In this document: positions 43,563 to 57,138 of the stretch, in pieces
How the letters are laid out: each line of letters begins with the position of its first letter
Position numbering within the stretch: position 1 is the stretch's first letter
DNA from: Oscarella lobularis
Lineage: Eukaryota; Porifera; Homoscleromorpha; Homosclerophorida; Oscarellidae
Direction of reading: 5' to 3'
Length of the DNA stretch: 64,000 nt
Assembly: GCF_947507565.1 (NCBI RefSeq)
Contig: NC_089190.1
Span: forward strand, 2,232,001-2,296,000
Made by a program: the position numbers and the translations under genes
Notes under the pieces: generated by a model
What the model was told of the DNA's origin: nothing
The model's database searches: none
The model's input: the letters and a program-made list of their open reading frames with translations, nothing else

Positions 43563-44870
43563 TTAGACTTTTGCTTCTATGCAAGATTCTCGTATCACTG
43601 TGAGAACGGTTTCTCTTTCTTTGGTCGTGCAGATGGAAATGCGAAGGCAGTCGTCAAAGTGAAGACAGTTGCCTTTGTATGACACATAGACGCCTTTTTG
43701 TCGCATGATCTCTTGGACTTTCAAAGCATTGTCGACTTGAAACATCAAGAAATTGGCTTCAGATGGAAAAACCTGAAAATGATATGGTGAGTAATTATAT
43801 AGGAAATGTATTTATCACCTTTTTGACTTCTTTTATTTGTCTGAGAGCGTCCGCAAGTCGATCCCTTTCCAAGAGAACTTGTTGAGTCATCGTTTTCATG
43901 TCGTCCACGTGATCCAACGCCTTTAGCGCAGCGGAATACGACAGGGCTCCAATATTATAAGGCAGGCGAATTTTATCAAAGTGAAAAACGATGTCTTCGT
44001 GAGCAATAGACCAGCCAAACCTAAACACCAAAAAATGACAGAGAAACACCCTAAATTTTCATTCAACAAACCGTATTCCAGCCAAACCAAACGACTTGGA
44101 CAACGACTGAAGAACAATGAGCCTAGGATATTTATCCACAAGTCGAGCAAGAGATTCTTTTCCACTGAAGTCAATATAGAGTTCATCTAGAAAGACAATC
44201 CCCTTGTAGGCACTATCCAATAAACTGATGACGTCATCAATATTCAGAGAAACAGCCGTTGGATTTCCGGGTGAACAGAGGAAGATGATTTTAACATCGG
44301 GCCGACACGCCTCTTTTAACATCTAAAAAAACGGAAAAAAATATCGTTTTGGTTTTTTCTGCACCCACCGTCTCCATATCCAATTGAAAGTCGGATTTGA
44401 GTGGCACGCGCACTACGCTGACGTCGCATACGCAAGCGCGCTGTTCGTACATACTGAACGTCGGCTGCGTGACGACGATTGCGTCTTTTCCCGGCGTGCA
44501 AAAGGCTCGTACGACCGTGTCGATCGATTCGTCGGCGCCGACGCCGACGAAGATCTGCTCCGGTCGCACGTTTCTGAGGAAGAAACGGGAAAACGCTCGA
44601 TTTTATTCGTTATTCTTACCTGAATTTAGCTATTTTGGCTTTTAGGTCGCGATGCAGTGGGCTCGGGTAGCGGTGGAGCGTGTCGTCGTCGGGTAATACC
44701 GAGCCGAAGTTGTTTTCGTTGCAGTCGAGGAGGATTCCTAGGGAACGTGACGCGATTTGAGTCGATTTTCGATGCGGAAGCTTACCGTCGACATTTCCAT
44801 CAATTCGAGACGGACAATAGGTCTTGGAGGCCAAAATGCACGGTCGAAAGAGCTGTCGCACCTCTTCCAT
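43563..44870 (-). CDS. Histidinol-phosphate aminotransferase (HisC)-like PLP enzyme
   Basis: This is a fold-type I aminotransferase in about six exons with GT-AG introns. The N-terminus 'VRQLFRPCILASKTYCPS' and 'ILLDCNENNFG' precede 'LHRYPSPLHRDLKAKIAKFR', the HisC pattern of a conserved N-E-N-x-x-G and R-Y-P. Next come 'EQIFVGVGADESIDTVVRAF', 'CSPGNPT', 'VFLDELYIDFSG' and the PLP-lysine site 'SLSKSFGLAGIRFG'. The C-terminus 'LRISICTTKERE' carries the substrate carboxylate Arg. HisC catalyses the glutamate-dependent transamination step of histidine biosynthesis, a pathway animals generally lack, so it may serve another aromatic or imidazole substrate. Introns and placement between animal genes argue against contamination. 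It is divergent to ACAP, with 150 bp between starts. Confidence 0.85.
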
Positions 44871-45020
44871 TACTGCGTACGTCCAAAGTTGCAGAGGAAG
44901 TGTATCGAAGAGAAACAGGAACAGGAAGAAGCACGCGCGCTTTGTGAAAGTCCCGACAGTGGCTTCGAACGCGCATCCGATTCCGCAACAGTCTCGGACT
45001 TTTTCTCGACGATTCCACAT
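44871..45020. promoter_or_regulatory. Shared 150-bp bidirectional promoter, HisC-like and ACAP
   Basis: The start codons at 44870 (minus) and 45021 (plus) face away from each other with 150 bp between them. ORFs crossing this interval have no recognisable domains. Confidence 0.45.
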
Positions 45021-48000
45021 ATGGACGACGCTACGTATATCGACCTGGAGCAAGCTCTAGGCGATACGCCTGCATTCAGGTCACCCCACCCCTCCCCTCG
45101 CTTTAGAAAACGCCGAATCTCGTTTCAGATCGCAGCTAGCCGCCAGCGAACACAGCGTACAACGTGTCGAGCATCTCATCGAAAAGGTGAAACCTCGACG
45201 ACGTGGAATCGATGCAGGAGAACACGTATTCGGCTCTATTTAGGTAATTTGGAATTCCCAAGGCGTTCTCACAGGAGCCAAAGAGTTTACAGTGGCAATG
45301 AGGTAAGAAGAAATTCAAGGAAGCGCACTTAAAGTATATGCGCTTCTCTAGTGTCTTAGTCAAATCGTTTCAAGGCCTCGAAGACTATTTTTCGCGAGAT
45401 AATTTTGTTTCGGTAAATGGAGAGATTTTTTTTTGATTTGGTTCAAATAATTTTTTACTGTAGACCAGCATTAGACAGTTTGTTGATACAATGCTTGAGT
45501 TGCAGTCTTTCTATGGGGTAAAGTCTCGTTGTGGAATTTTCTAAAAATTCTAATATTTATTAGATTTTCTTTGATCAAATGAAACGAATACTTGGTGATG
45601 GGCTCAAGGATTTTCTTCGAAAGTTTGACAAATTTGACGTACATGAATCTTTACTACTTTTTTGTCTAGGGAACTGAGAAAAGTGAAGGACACGAAGAAA
45701 GTTTTTGACAAACTCAACACGGAAGTAGATAGGTTAGCCAATACAAAGTAAAGATATTTATCTTATTAAATTCTATAGTTGCCTCATCAAAAATTCTCAC
45801 ATTTCGAAATCTAAAGTCCAAGAAGCGGACGAGGTTTTCAGCTAAATTTATTAATTAATTAATTAAAGAATATTAATCTTTTTTCTCTAGGCTAGTAGAA
45901 CCCTATCAGACACTTCAAAAGCATTTAGACAAATCGGATTAGACTATTCTTGCCAGGTAAATTGAATTATTTTGAACCAGAATTCATTTTAAATGATTTC
46001 TCTCTTGAAGCTCAATGCTTTTCATATTCGAAAGGGTGGAACTATTGTCCAGAATGTAACAAAGTAGACTAGCACTTGTTTCTCACTTAGACACTGTTGC
46101 ATTCTAGCTGCTATCCTTCATGGAAGCGCAGCTGGATTTTCTACGACACGGTCAGGAACTGACAAAGACTTCCCAGCCCCAAGTGCAAGCCGTATCAGAA
46201 AAGGTCTAAAAAATCAATAATAAATCACGATAAATTAGACGCCTCATCGCATAAGGTCGGAGAAAAGAATAAAATGCATGTAGTCCAAGAAAAAATGATG
46301 GACGAACAGAAACAAGAACTCTCTGTTCTCGCCGCTCAATCCGATTTAACCTTTGTACCTAAATCGGAGAGGTGTGAGCGAATTTTTAAAAATTTCACTA
46401 TGTAGGCGAATTTTTTTTAGAGGAGTCGTGCTTCAGGGTTGCCTATGGAAACGATCAAAGAACGCTTTCAAGACATGGAATAGGAGATTCTTCTCTATCA
46501 AAGACAATCAACTTCTTTATCAACACAAATTGAAGGTAACAACAACAACATTAGGAGAATTTGTCTAGGAAATGAGCGTTTCTCTTATCGTAGCCCGAAA
46601 AGGGAAGCGTTCTCGCTCGCGATCTTCGCTTGTGTCGACTTAAACGCGCCGACGAACAAGAACGAAGATTCTGTTTCGAAGTTATCGTACCAAACAAGTT
46701 AGTCTAGAAGCAGAGGAACCTTTCCCCCGCGCGTACTTGGGACTTTCACGTAGCACTGTTATGGTACAAGCCGATTCTGAGGCACTTCGTTCCGCATGGA
46801 TAACCGCGGCTGAAGTAAACGTCTTTTTATTCATATTTGATGTTGATGCGATGTCTGATGTCTAGTTGGCGTCGGCTGCCGCTTTGGGGACGTCTCCGGA
46901 GGGGGGGAAATTGGGGAGAGTGAGTGTTTGGTGTTAGAGAGGGTTCTTTTGGCTTGATGCTTTGTTTTTTTTTAAGGTTTCTAGGGGGGATAGTTCTATG
47001 TCTGCGTTGTCGTCGAAAGAGTAATAATATATTCGTTTTATTTTATTTGGGGGATTATGGGGAGCTGTTTAGACGACTGGCTGCGATTTATTCCATAAAA
47101 GGAAACGAAATCTGCGCCGACTGTGGAGCACCTAGTAAGAAAATCAACGACTTTATAATATTGTTTTATTTATTTATTTTTTAGATCCCACGTGGGCAAG
47201 CATCAGTTTGTGCGTCACTCTTTGCATAGAATGCTGCGGAGTGCACAGGTACAAGTATTTGAAGTGGGTTAATTAATTAAAATGGACTTTATAGAGGCCT
47301 TGGTGTTCACGTCTCCAAAGTTCGTTCGTTGGCTCTCGACCAATGGGAACCGGAGACGTTGGAAGTAACGAGACCTATTTAGCTAGAAACCCCATTCAGA
47401 AAATCTTCTTTTTAGCTGATTAAAAGCCTTGGTAACACCGTCGTCAACAGCATTTTCGAAGCCAACATAAAACCAGGCTGGACGAAACCCGGTCCCAATT
47501 GCTCATCGTAAGAAAATTGAATTCCTAATTAAAAATCTTATTTTTTTTCTAGAGATGAACGGGAGGAATTTATCACAGCTAAATACGTCGCCAAAGCGTT
47601 TCTTCCCGCTCCGCCTTCCGGCGAAGAAGACCCCGCATTGCTCAGTCCTCCTTGGATCACTTCAACGCCTCTTTTCGATCTCGAAGACATAGATCTCATT
47701 CTCGGTCAATCTCCTCGCGATACATTCGCCGGTTTGACGACCGACGAGAGCGACGAAGCGGAGATGGAGTCCACTTTTCATGCGACGACGCCTTTGGAAG
47801 CGACTCCACGTCGACACAGCCGCTCCGTTGGAGATTTGCCGGGATACGGAATCGATGACGATAGCGAGAGAACGGCGGGGGATAAAGAGCGGGTGATGAG
47901 TACGCCGTCTTCGCCGGGGAGAACGATTCGACGGTGGGCCGTTGTGAAGGGGAAAACGCCGCGGAAAGCGAGATTGAAGAGCGAAAGCGACGTGGGGAAA

Positions 48001-48956
48001 GCGGCGAGTGACGACGACGATTTGAGGCGAAGTAGTCCTCTCGTTCGAAAGAGTACGCGGAGGAAGTCGAAGCGGCATCATGTGGGGCTGTCGCCAGAAC
48101 GAGACAAAGCGAGATGGAACGAGGTGGGGAGATGTTGAGAGTACTTTAGCGTGTTCTTAGGCTTTTTTAGTGTTTGTATCAAGCGGCTGGTAGTGGAAGT
48201 CTTACTGGAATACTGCTAGCAATCGTGAGAGGTGCTTTGATCCTTTTTCTCCGTCTTAAAGGTTTGATTTTGGGATGTTTTTTCGCTTAGGTGGTAGCAC
48301 GAAGTTCGTGAACGATATGGATTCAATGCAGACGTCTTTGCATCAAGCAGTTTTTCATGTACAAACTGACGTGTTTTGAGAATAGACTTATTGGTTTTTC
48401 TTATAGGGTCACAGGGTCGTTTGCGAGTTTCTTCTTCAGAATGGAGCCAAAGTGAATCTGCGAGATGCCAAGGGCAGGTCTCCTCTACATCTCGCCGTGC
48501 TTAATTCCGATACGAGGTACAATTGGCTCAAGCCAGACAATTTTTCTTACGTTTAGTTATTTTTTTTCAGCATTGCCTGTTTGCTGTTGAAACGAGGCGC
48601 TGATCAGGACATTGAAGACGACGAAGGAATGGTAGGAAATGGAAAAGAAAGAAATGGGATAAGCTACATAGTTTTTTTTTATTAGACTCCTTTGAAAATT
48701 GCTCTATCGACTACTCAAGCTGATATCGTCACAATGTGAGTTTCTCTACGGATTTTTAATAGCTTGCTAGTTTTCTTTGATAGTTTGCGTCTTGCCAAAC
48801 TGGATCCTGAAAATTTAGGTTTGAAAAATGAAATTTTACCTATTCTTTAGACGATATTTTGGCTCAGATCAATCATACAGTGATATGCTGAGTGACATAT
48901 CGCACATTGCTTCCAGCAATCCGGAACGATTCAAAAGAATTTCGACTGAAGTTTAG
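45021..48956 (+). CDS. ACAP-type ArfGAP (BAR, PH, ArfGAP, ankyrin)
   Basis: About 20 short exons are visible. It starts MDDATYIDLEQALGDTPAFR, matching the ACAP N-terminus, with an amphipathic BAR region to about 46350. The PH domain covers about 46430-46810 ('GCLWKRSKNAFKTWNRRFFS'). The ArfGAP zinc finger (47080-47250) has C-x2-C-x16-C-x2-C ('CADCGA...CIECCGVHR') with the conserved Arg in 'CCGVHRGLGVHVSKVRS'. Then comes a Ser-rich linker, two to three ankyrin repeats ('GRSPLHLAVLNSDT', 'CLLLKRGADQDIEDDEG') and the family tail 'ISHIASSNPERFKRI'. ACAPs are GTPase activators for Arf6 at recycling endosomes. The linker between ArfGAP and ankyrin (47640-48130) is unusually long and Arg/Ser-rich. 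Confidence 0.88.
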
Positions 48957-49048
48957 AGACCAATGAGACATCATTTTGCAAGGAAAAATAAATAAAAGTG
49001 CAATTTACGGTATATCCTGCGTAGACTCGCGTAATTTTCTGCGCGTCT

Positions 49049-49745
49049 ATGAATTGTAGCGTAGCTCGACTTTGCCGCTATTTTACTCGTTTTTCTATGG
49101 CGCTGAGCAATACAAAGGATAGTTCAGCTTACGCTGTACTCAGAAAGAAGTACGATACGGGCCCGTTTACGGTCGATTCGCTCGTATCGCGAACTGATCC
49201 TCTCGCTCAGTTCGATGCATGGTACAAAGATGCATCGGCTATTTCTATGGAGGTGGACGTCAACTCAATAAACTTTGCGTTTGCAACAAAGTATATGTAG
49301 CGCGAATAGAGATTAGTTTACTAATTATTGATTGTTGTAGAGATGGTCGACCTTCTGTTAGACGATTTTTTATGACTAACTATGGAAAGGAGGGATTTTC
49401 TTTTGAATGCCCAGAAAAGAGCAACTTGGTAGGATATTTTAAATATTTAATTAATTAATTAATATTAAAAGGGAGGTGATAATGAGCCATTTGGAGCTGC
49501 CTGCCTTTACTGGCCCAATCTTCATCGTCAGGTGTTTATACCTAAAAGTTAATCTAATTGAATAATTAATTAAATCTCTTAAGATTCGAATTGAGGGAGT
49601 TATTAAAAAGTTCGGGCCAGACGGATCTTTGCTCCTCGTGCCGGACAACTTCGAATTTTGGCAAGGTCATTCAAATCGAATACACGATCGACTCAGATTC
49701 GAACGCATTGACGAACAGTGGAAAGTAGATCGATTGTCCCCATAA
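49049..49745 (+). CDS. PNPO-like flavoprotein with a large internal deletion
   Basis: Four exons encode about 170 residues related to pyridoxamine/pyridoxine 5'-phosphate oxidase, which makes PLP with FMN. Matching blocks are '[25 protein letters not shown]', '[10 protein letters not shown]', 'YGKEGFSFE', '[18 protein letters not shown]' and '[19 protein letters not shown]' ending 'DRLSP' (usual ERLAP). Between the 'IEGVIKK' and 'FEFWQG' blocks the family normally has about 60 residues, including FMN and PLP contacts; here there are about 11, and they are contiguous within one exon. Activity is therefore uncertain. The start may be 49049 or 49097. CLC begins 80 bp downstream on the same strand. 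Confidence 0.75.
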
Positions 49746-49825
49746 ATAATAAGATTACGATTGCGCAGTGCACATTCTTTCGATCCGCCGCATCATCTCG
49801 CTCTTTACTTGATTTCCCTTCAAAA

Positions 49826-52800
49826 ATGAGCCTCCAGGAGATCGAATCGGAATCGTACGACTACGAACAGACTCTCGTACGTCCGAACGACACGAAAAAA
49901 CAACGCGTTGACGTCGGTTTACGTTGTTTAGATGTACGGAAAGTACACGGTCGAACTCCAAGAGTTCGCTCGCAGCCACGCGTCGAGAATTCGCGAGGAG
50001 GAGGCGCAGCGTCGCGACGAGCAGCGAAACTTGCGCTACAGCGCGCGTACGAAGCGAAAATCTCGAAAAGACTCTTGGGGTCGATTTTTTCTTTAGGAGC
50101 GAAGGCGTGGCGTTCGTGCAAACAATTCGTCGTACGTCATATCGGCGAAGATTGGCTCTTTTTGCTCGTGCTCGGTCTTCTCATGGCGTTTCTCAGCTTC
50201 GTTCTCGATTATTTAATTGAGAAATGCCAGCAAGGTATTCCATGTCTCGAATATATTTTAATTTAATTTTTTTTCGTTGTTTTAGCGCACGTGTGGCTCT
50301 ATGGGAACCTCACCGAAATTGCTATACTTCAATATGTTATTTGGATTGCTTTTCCTATTGTTTTGATTTCGTTTTCCGTTGGATACACGCACTTGGTTTC
50401 GCCCAATGCGATTGGTTCGTTTGGACATGAGAAATCAGTCGATTAATAGTATTTATCTATGTAGGGTCTGGTATACCGGAAATGAAGACAGTCTTGAGGG
50501 GAATTTCTTTATCGGAATACCTATCAATACGAACGTTTTTGGCCAAAACTGTATAAATAAAAAGATACTTTATCAGGGGAAAAAAGTAGATCTCGTTTTT
50601 TTTTAGATTGGACTCATATCGTCACTTGGATCTGGAATCCCCCTGGGAAAAGAAGTAGCAACATTTTTAAAAATATATATTTATATTGAATTGATTTTTC
50701 TCAGGGTCCCTTTGTGCACATTGCTAGCATCGTTGGAAATGGCATGACGAAATTCATAACGCACTTTAATAACGCATTTGCAGTAAGACATCTTTTGTCC
50801 TTGTTTACTTTTATTCTATCTGCTTCTAGAATGAAGCGTATAGCAATGAATTGCTTGCTGCTGCTTGTGCTGTGGGCGTGGCGTGCAATTTTGCTGCTCC
50901 AATAGGAGGCACGCAAACGCATCTACTTTTTGATTTTGTCTCAATATTTATTATTTAATTTTTTAGGCGTGTTATTTAGTATTGAAGTAACGGCGACGTA
51001 TTTTGCCGTTCGGAATTATTGGCGGGGTTTTTTCGCCGCTGTTTGCGGGGCTTTTATGTTTCGGCTTATGGCCATCTTTGTCTCAAATGAACGTAGGGAT
51101 TCCTCTACTCTAAAGTATCCAATGTCTGTGATTTAATTTCTTAGAAACTATCACGTCACTTTTCACTACAAACTTCGTCGAAGAATTTCCTTTCGATCCA
51201 TACGAAATGATAGCGTTTGCATTCATAGGGTAAAATTTAATGAGTATGGATTATTCACTAATCTGTTATTGATTTTTCTTAGAGTGACTTGTGGCTTTGG
51301 TGGGGCTCTCTTTGTTTTCGTTCATCGATCCATAGTCGACTTGAGACGCAAGTACAGACACAAGACCCAATTTCTTGAACGAAAGTAAGCGACAAATATT
51401 TATAATCGATCTCAAATAATTTCTATATTAATACCCAGTCGATTTATTTATCCTCTTGTGGTCGTTCTCATTCTCTCCACTCTCACGTTTCCCAAGGGAT
51501 TCGGAATGTTCATGGCGGGAAAAGTAGCGACTCTCCTGAATCAATCAATTAATTAATTAATTAATTATTTTTTCAGTTAACCCAGAAGGAGGCAATAGAT
51601 CAATTATTTTCTAATTTCACGTGGGGCTCGCTGTCCGACGATAGCGGCGACAAAACTCAAACCGACATCCTAGACACGTGGAATAATCCAAACATATTCG
51701 TCAGCCTCCTTCTCTACACACTTTACCACGTGAGAAAAAAATATATATATTATCCTTATTGATTTTTATATTTAATCTTTATTGATTTTAGTTCTTTGCT
51801 ACTGCAATTGCCGTCGCACTTCCCGTTCCGGCCGGCGTCTTTTTCCCCGTCTTCGTCACGGGCGCCGCGTTCGGACGATTGGTCGGCGAAACGATGGCCG
51901 CTTGGTTTCCGCACGGCATCAAGGAATCGCACGACATTATTCACGTGATTGTTCCGGGTGGGTACGCCGTCGTCGGGGCGGCGGCGATGTCCGGGAGTGT
52001 GACGCATACGATTTCGACGTCGGTTATTGTTTTTGAATTGACGGGGCAGATAACTCATATATTGCCTGTGATGATTGCCGTGCTCATTGCTAATGGAATC
52101 GCGCAGAAACTCCAGCCCTCGTTCTATGACAGTATCATTCAGATAAAGAAGTTACCCTATTTACCTGATTTGACACGTGGAAGGTAAGACTCATATATTA
52201 TATAGGGCTAGTTGATTATTTTAATGTATTTTGTTATTTATCTTTTTTCTAAGGCCTTATAAAGTGATGGTGAATGACATTATGAAGCGTAATCTCTTCT
52301 TTATTTCGTATCGATCTACGTACGGAGATTTGAGAAAATTGCTTCACAGTTCCAATCATCAGTCGTTTCCTCTCGTCGACGCTCCAGGTTTCGTCTTTCA
52401 TTTTTTTGGGGGGTTTTTATTGGAATTTTCTTTTTAGATTCTATGGTTTTGTTGGGGTCGATTCAACGCCGATATCTCATGAAACGGCTTATGGATGAAA
52501 AGGGAACGTGGGACGAGAGCGCAGTTGCTTCAGGAGCCGCTACACCCAGCGCAGCCGAAGTCATCGAAGAAACCGACAATCCAACGAGGTACCTCGGAGA
52601 AAATTCTTCTATTTTGACGTGTTATTCGCTCGCCAATAGACCGGCGACGTTGAGAGTGGAATCGGATGAATCTCAGCAGAATGCTGATGAGGTATTGCAC
52701 ATATTAAATATCAATATATGCGCGTTTTTATTTCTCCGCAGACCGTTTCACCTCAACCCCAATCGCCATCGCGAAAGACGTCGACATTAAAACGCCTACG

Positions 52801-53486
52801 GCTACAAGGTAAAGATACTAAAATAAATAAATTAGGAGACAATTTTATATTTTAGTTGCTTCGATTTTCACGTCATCACCAAGAAATGAACTTGACGTAA
52901 TAAGCATCATATATCGATCTTCATCTCAATATTGTTTTTTTTTTAAGGATTCCCTTGGAAGGATAAAGTCTCCAGATGAGCAATTAGAAGAAGTAGTTTA
53001 CTTGTGCACGTTAATTAATTATTGATCCAATGATAATCTCCATAGGATGGTTGGTCCAGCGATTTTCTGCACGAGCAGATTGACTTCAGCAATTGCCAAA
53101 TTGATCCAGCACCTTTTCAACTCGTAGAGCGCACTTCTTTACATAAGGTAGTAGTGAAATTTTAGGAAGTCCGATTTCCCATGCTAATTTATATTAGGCA
53201 CATAGTCTCTTTGCTCTTCTTGGTCTTTCTCATTCCTATGTGACGTCAATAGGTCGTCTCGTGGGAGTAGTGACTCTAAAAGACGTAAAATCTTAATGAT
53301 TAATTTAACATTAGTACAAATAGTAAGTGTGTATAGATTTCGAAAGCAATCGAAGGTGCTCACAAGACGGAGAAGAAGAAGAAAAAGAAGAATGCCATCC
53401 GAATCACAGTCAATGATCAAGAGGACACAACAACGGCTTCAGAAGCAACGGGAATGGAACTGAGCCTTCTCAATCGCAACACATAA
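49826..53486 (+). CDS. CLC voltage-gated chloride channel, ClC-1/2 type
   Basis: About 18 exons are visible. After a charged cytoplasmic N-terminus ('[20 protein letters not shown]') come the CLC helices with all selectivity motifs: 'GSGIPEMKT', '[11 protein letters not shown]' (gating Glu present) and '[19 protein letters not shown]'. '[23 protein letters not shown]' has Val where exchangers carry the proton Glu, which marks a channel. The C-terminus has a split CBS pair ('[12 protein letters not shown]', '[12 protein letters not shown]' and, at the end, '[17 protein letters not shown]') and a Lys-rich tail. It would sit in the plasma membrane and set chloride conductance. Exon borders were not all resolved, especially 52800-53150. 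Confidence 0.9.
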
Positions 53487-53603
53487 TACTGCTAGTTACT
53501 ATATAAATTTCTTCATATTTTCTTCCTGAAGGCCAATATTTAGGCCTCAGAATCTGAAATTATTGCGTCTTCATATCCGGGGGGGTTCAAAGAGGCGTGC
53601 TCC

Positions 53604-54789
<1,186 letters not shown>

Positions 54790-54819
54790 TATTTTTTCAG
54801 GACAGCCCGTATAAAAAAA

Positions 54820-56355
54820 ATGGTGTTCGCTCTCCTTTTGACATTGTACGTCTTTCTAGTCGCATCGAGAGCAGATAGAGAGTTTCCTCGAGGCCACCTT
54901 CAGCCTCTGGGAAGTCATCAACCTAGCGAGGGCTCCATTAGGGAACTCGACGCGATTCCGTCGAGCGAGACGTTCTATAACGACTTTATTCACTCCAGTC
55001 GTCCCGTTCTGCTTCGAAATGCATTGCGCTCATCGTTCCCGCTCGAAAAATGGACAGACGACTATTTGAAGTAGGGAATTTCTCGTCGGAATTCCTACAT
55101 GTAACGTTCGTTATTTTTTTTAGAATTCGTCACGGCGACGCCGTTGTAAGAGTGGATTTTAGCAAGCAAGAGAATCGTGATTTGCACGCGCGTCCTTACG
55201 TCTTTTCGGATTTTCTCGAAGAGTACAATCGGTCTGAATTTTATTTGATTGACACTTTGCCGGATTCGATGCAAGAGGAATTTCCTCTTCTCTCCTGTTT
55301 ATCCTGCGGCGGTTTTTTGACGACATTTCAAGATTTTGGAATGTGGTTTAGCAGCGGAGGAACGAAATCTTCTTTTCATTTTGACACTGTCGAAAATCTC
55401 AACTGCCAAGTATCTGGAACAAAAGAATGGATTTTTATTAATAAAACAGTATGACGTCAATTATTAATTAATTAATCAATTATTTAATCTGTAGGTACCT
55501 GGTTTTCATGACGTGATTGATCACATGGAAGGAGATTTTAGCAGTGTCAATGTAGACGCAGTTGACATGATTGAATTTCCTCAATTTCAAAATGTTCCCT
55601 GGTGGACAGCTGTCACTCGTCCTGGAGATTGCGTCTACGTTCCATACAAGTACACATCAATGAGGAGATATATATATAAATATATATGTTATTGGTCATG
55701 CTAGATGGTTTCACTATGTGAAATCGCTTGAACGTAATTTAGCTGTTAATATATGGTGGACGCCTTTTGATCGCTTCAATCGGTCTGATTGTCAAAGTAA
55801 TATCTATTATTAATTAATTAATTAAATGAACTGCCTGCGTCATAGTTATTTTAGATGGCGAGAAGAACGTCTTGACGTTGAGCGATTGTCATTTCACTCC
55901 TGGTTCTCAAATCAGGTTCAGAAAATTTGGAGCTGGAAATAAATTAATTAAATAGTGATTTCAGATTTTATGTCGCTGAAATGATAGGTAGACATAAAGG
56001 CGAGAGAATGACATTCGAAGAGATGCACCCACTTCTTATTGTAAGAACACCCGTGAATCTTTTTCCCCACGTACATTTTTTCATAGCACGAACATACAGG
56101 AAAACGACTACTAAACGTCCAAGTACTATGATACAAATAATAGATAAATATAATTGTATATGTCCTAAGGGATTTTCTGCTCTTGATGTCGATGAAAACG
56201 GCTATCTTACGCGAGACGAAGTGAATGGAGTTTCAGTAGAAATATTTGAGCAGCACATTGAAGCACCACCAGGAGAAATTAATACCTACGGTGCCTCAGG
56301 AAAGATGGAAGATGACGATGATGAGCCAATGAATTTATCCCACAACGAATTATAA
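54820..56355 (+). CDS. Secretory-pathway JmjC oxygenase with EF-hand-like C-terminus
   Basis: A signal peptide (MVFALLLTLYVFLVASRA) is followed by a cupin/JmjC domain over several exons. Segments include 'NDFIHSSRPVLLRNAL', 'GTKSSFHFDTVENLNCQVSG' (iron ligands H and D of HxD), 'VTRPGDCVYVPYRWFHYVKS' (distal His) and 'RNLAVNIWW'. The C-terminal exon has an EF-hand-like loop 'DVDENGYLTRDEV' and an acidic tail. This fits a 2-oxoglutarate/Fe(II) hydroxylase acting in the ER/Golgi, perhaps on secreted proteins; the substrate is unknown. The start is 30 bp after the spermidine synthase stop, preceded by a TTTTTTCAG tract. The stop is 13 bp from the convergent 2OG oxygenase gene. Confidence 0.8.
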
Positions 56356-56368
56356 ATACATAAATCAA

Positions 56369-57102
56369 TTAGTCGACGAATTTTTTAAAATATTGGAGAG
56401 CGCGTATTCGTTTCTCGTATCTTTCTTTTAGAAGTAGGTCAGATTGAATGTTGAGTTGTTCAGCGAGAAAATCGAGAGGCGGAAGTCGGTTTTCCTCATC
56501 GATTCCTTCCAGTAACTGATCATGAAGTTCCTTCATAGCGCCGCTAATCTCGCGATGACTACGACTATAGCCACCTTCAAGAATCTATAAATAAATAAAT
56601 AAATAAATAAATAAATAGGTATAAGGTAAGAGATACCTCCTGGAGAGATTTTGCTTTGGCTATTTGAATACTTTTCGATAATTTGACGGCGAATGTGTAT
56701 CGCGCTCCGACGAATTCAATACTCGGAGGTCTCGCTGAATGAGGTATACCGCCGTTGAATATGCAAAAGCGCCCGTAGCGAGATCGCACGGCCGCTATCA
56801 ATTCATAGACTTCATTTCCGGGTGAAATTGGCGTCGATTGAGGAATCTCCTCGAGGAAAACCGTTTCGCCGTGATCATTGACGCTGTAGTTGGGATTGAG
56901 ATAGATGAGTAGGGTGAGTTCGTTCTCGTTGTCGTCGCAGTCTTTGTGAATGCGCGTGTAGTCGACGGAGCGGATGATATTGAGAGCGACGTCGTAGGGA
57001 AACCAGCCGGTTTCGTTGCTTAGATGAGCGGCGATTTTCTGGGTGAGAAGCCACAGACGACTTCTCAGAAAGAGGGAAGTCTTAAAATAAATACACAATT
57101 TG

Positions 57103-57138
<36 letters not shown>

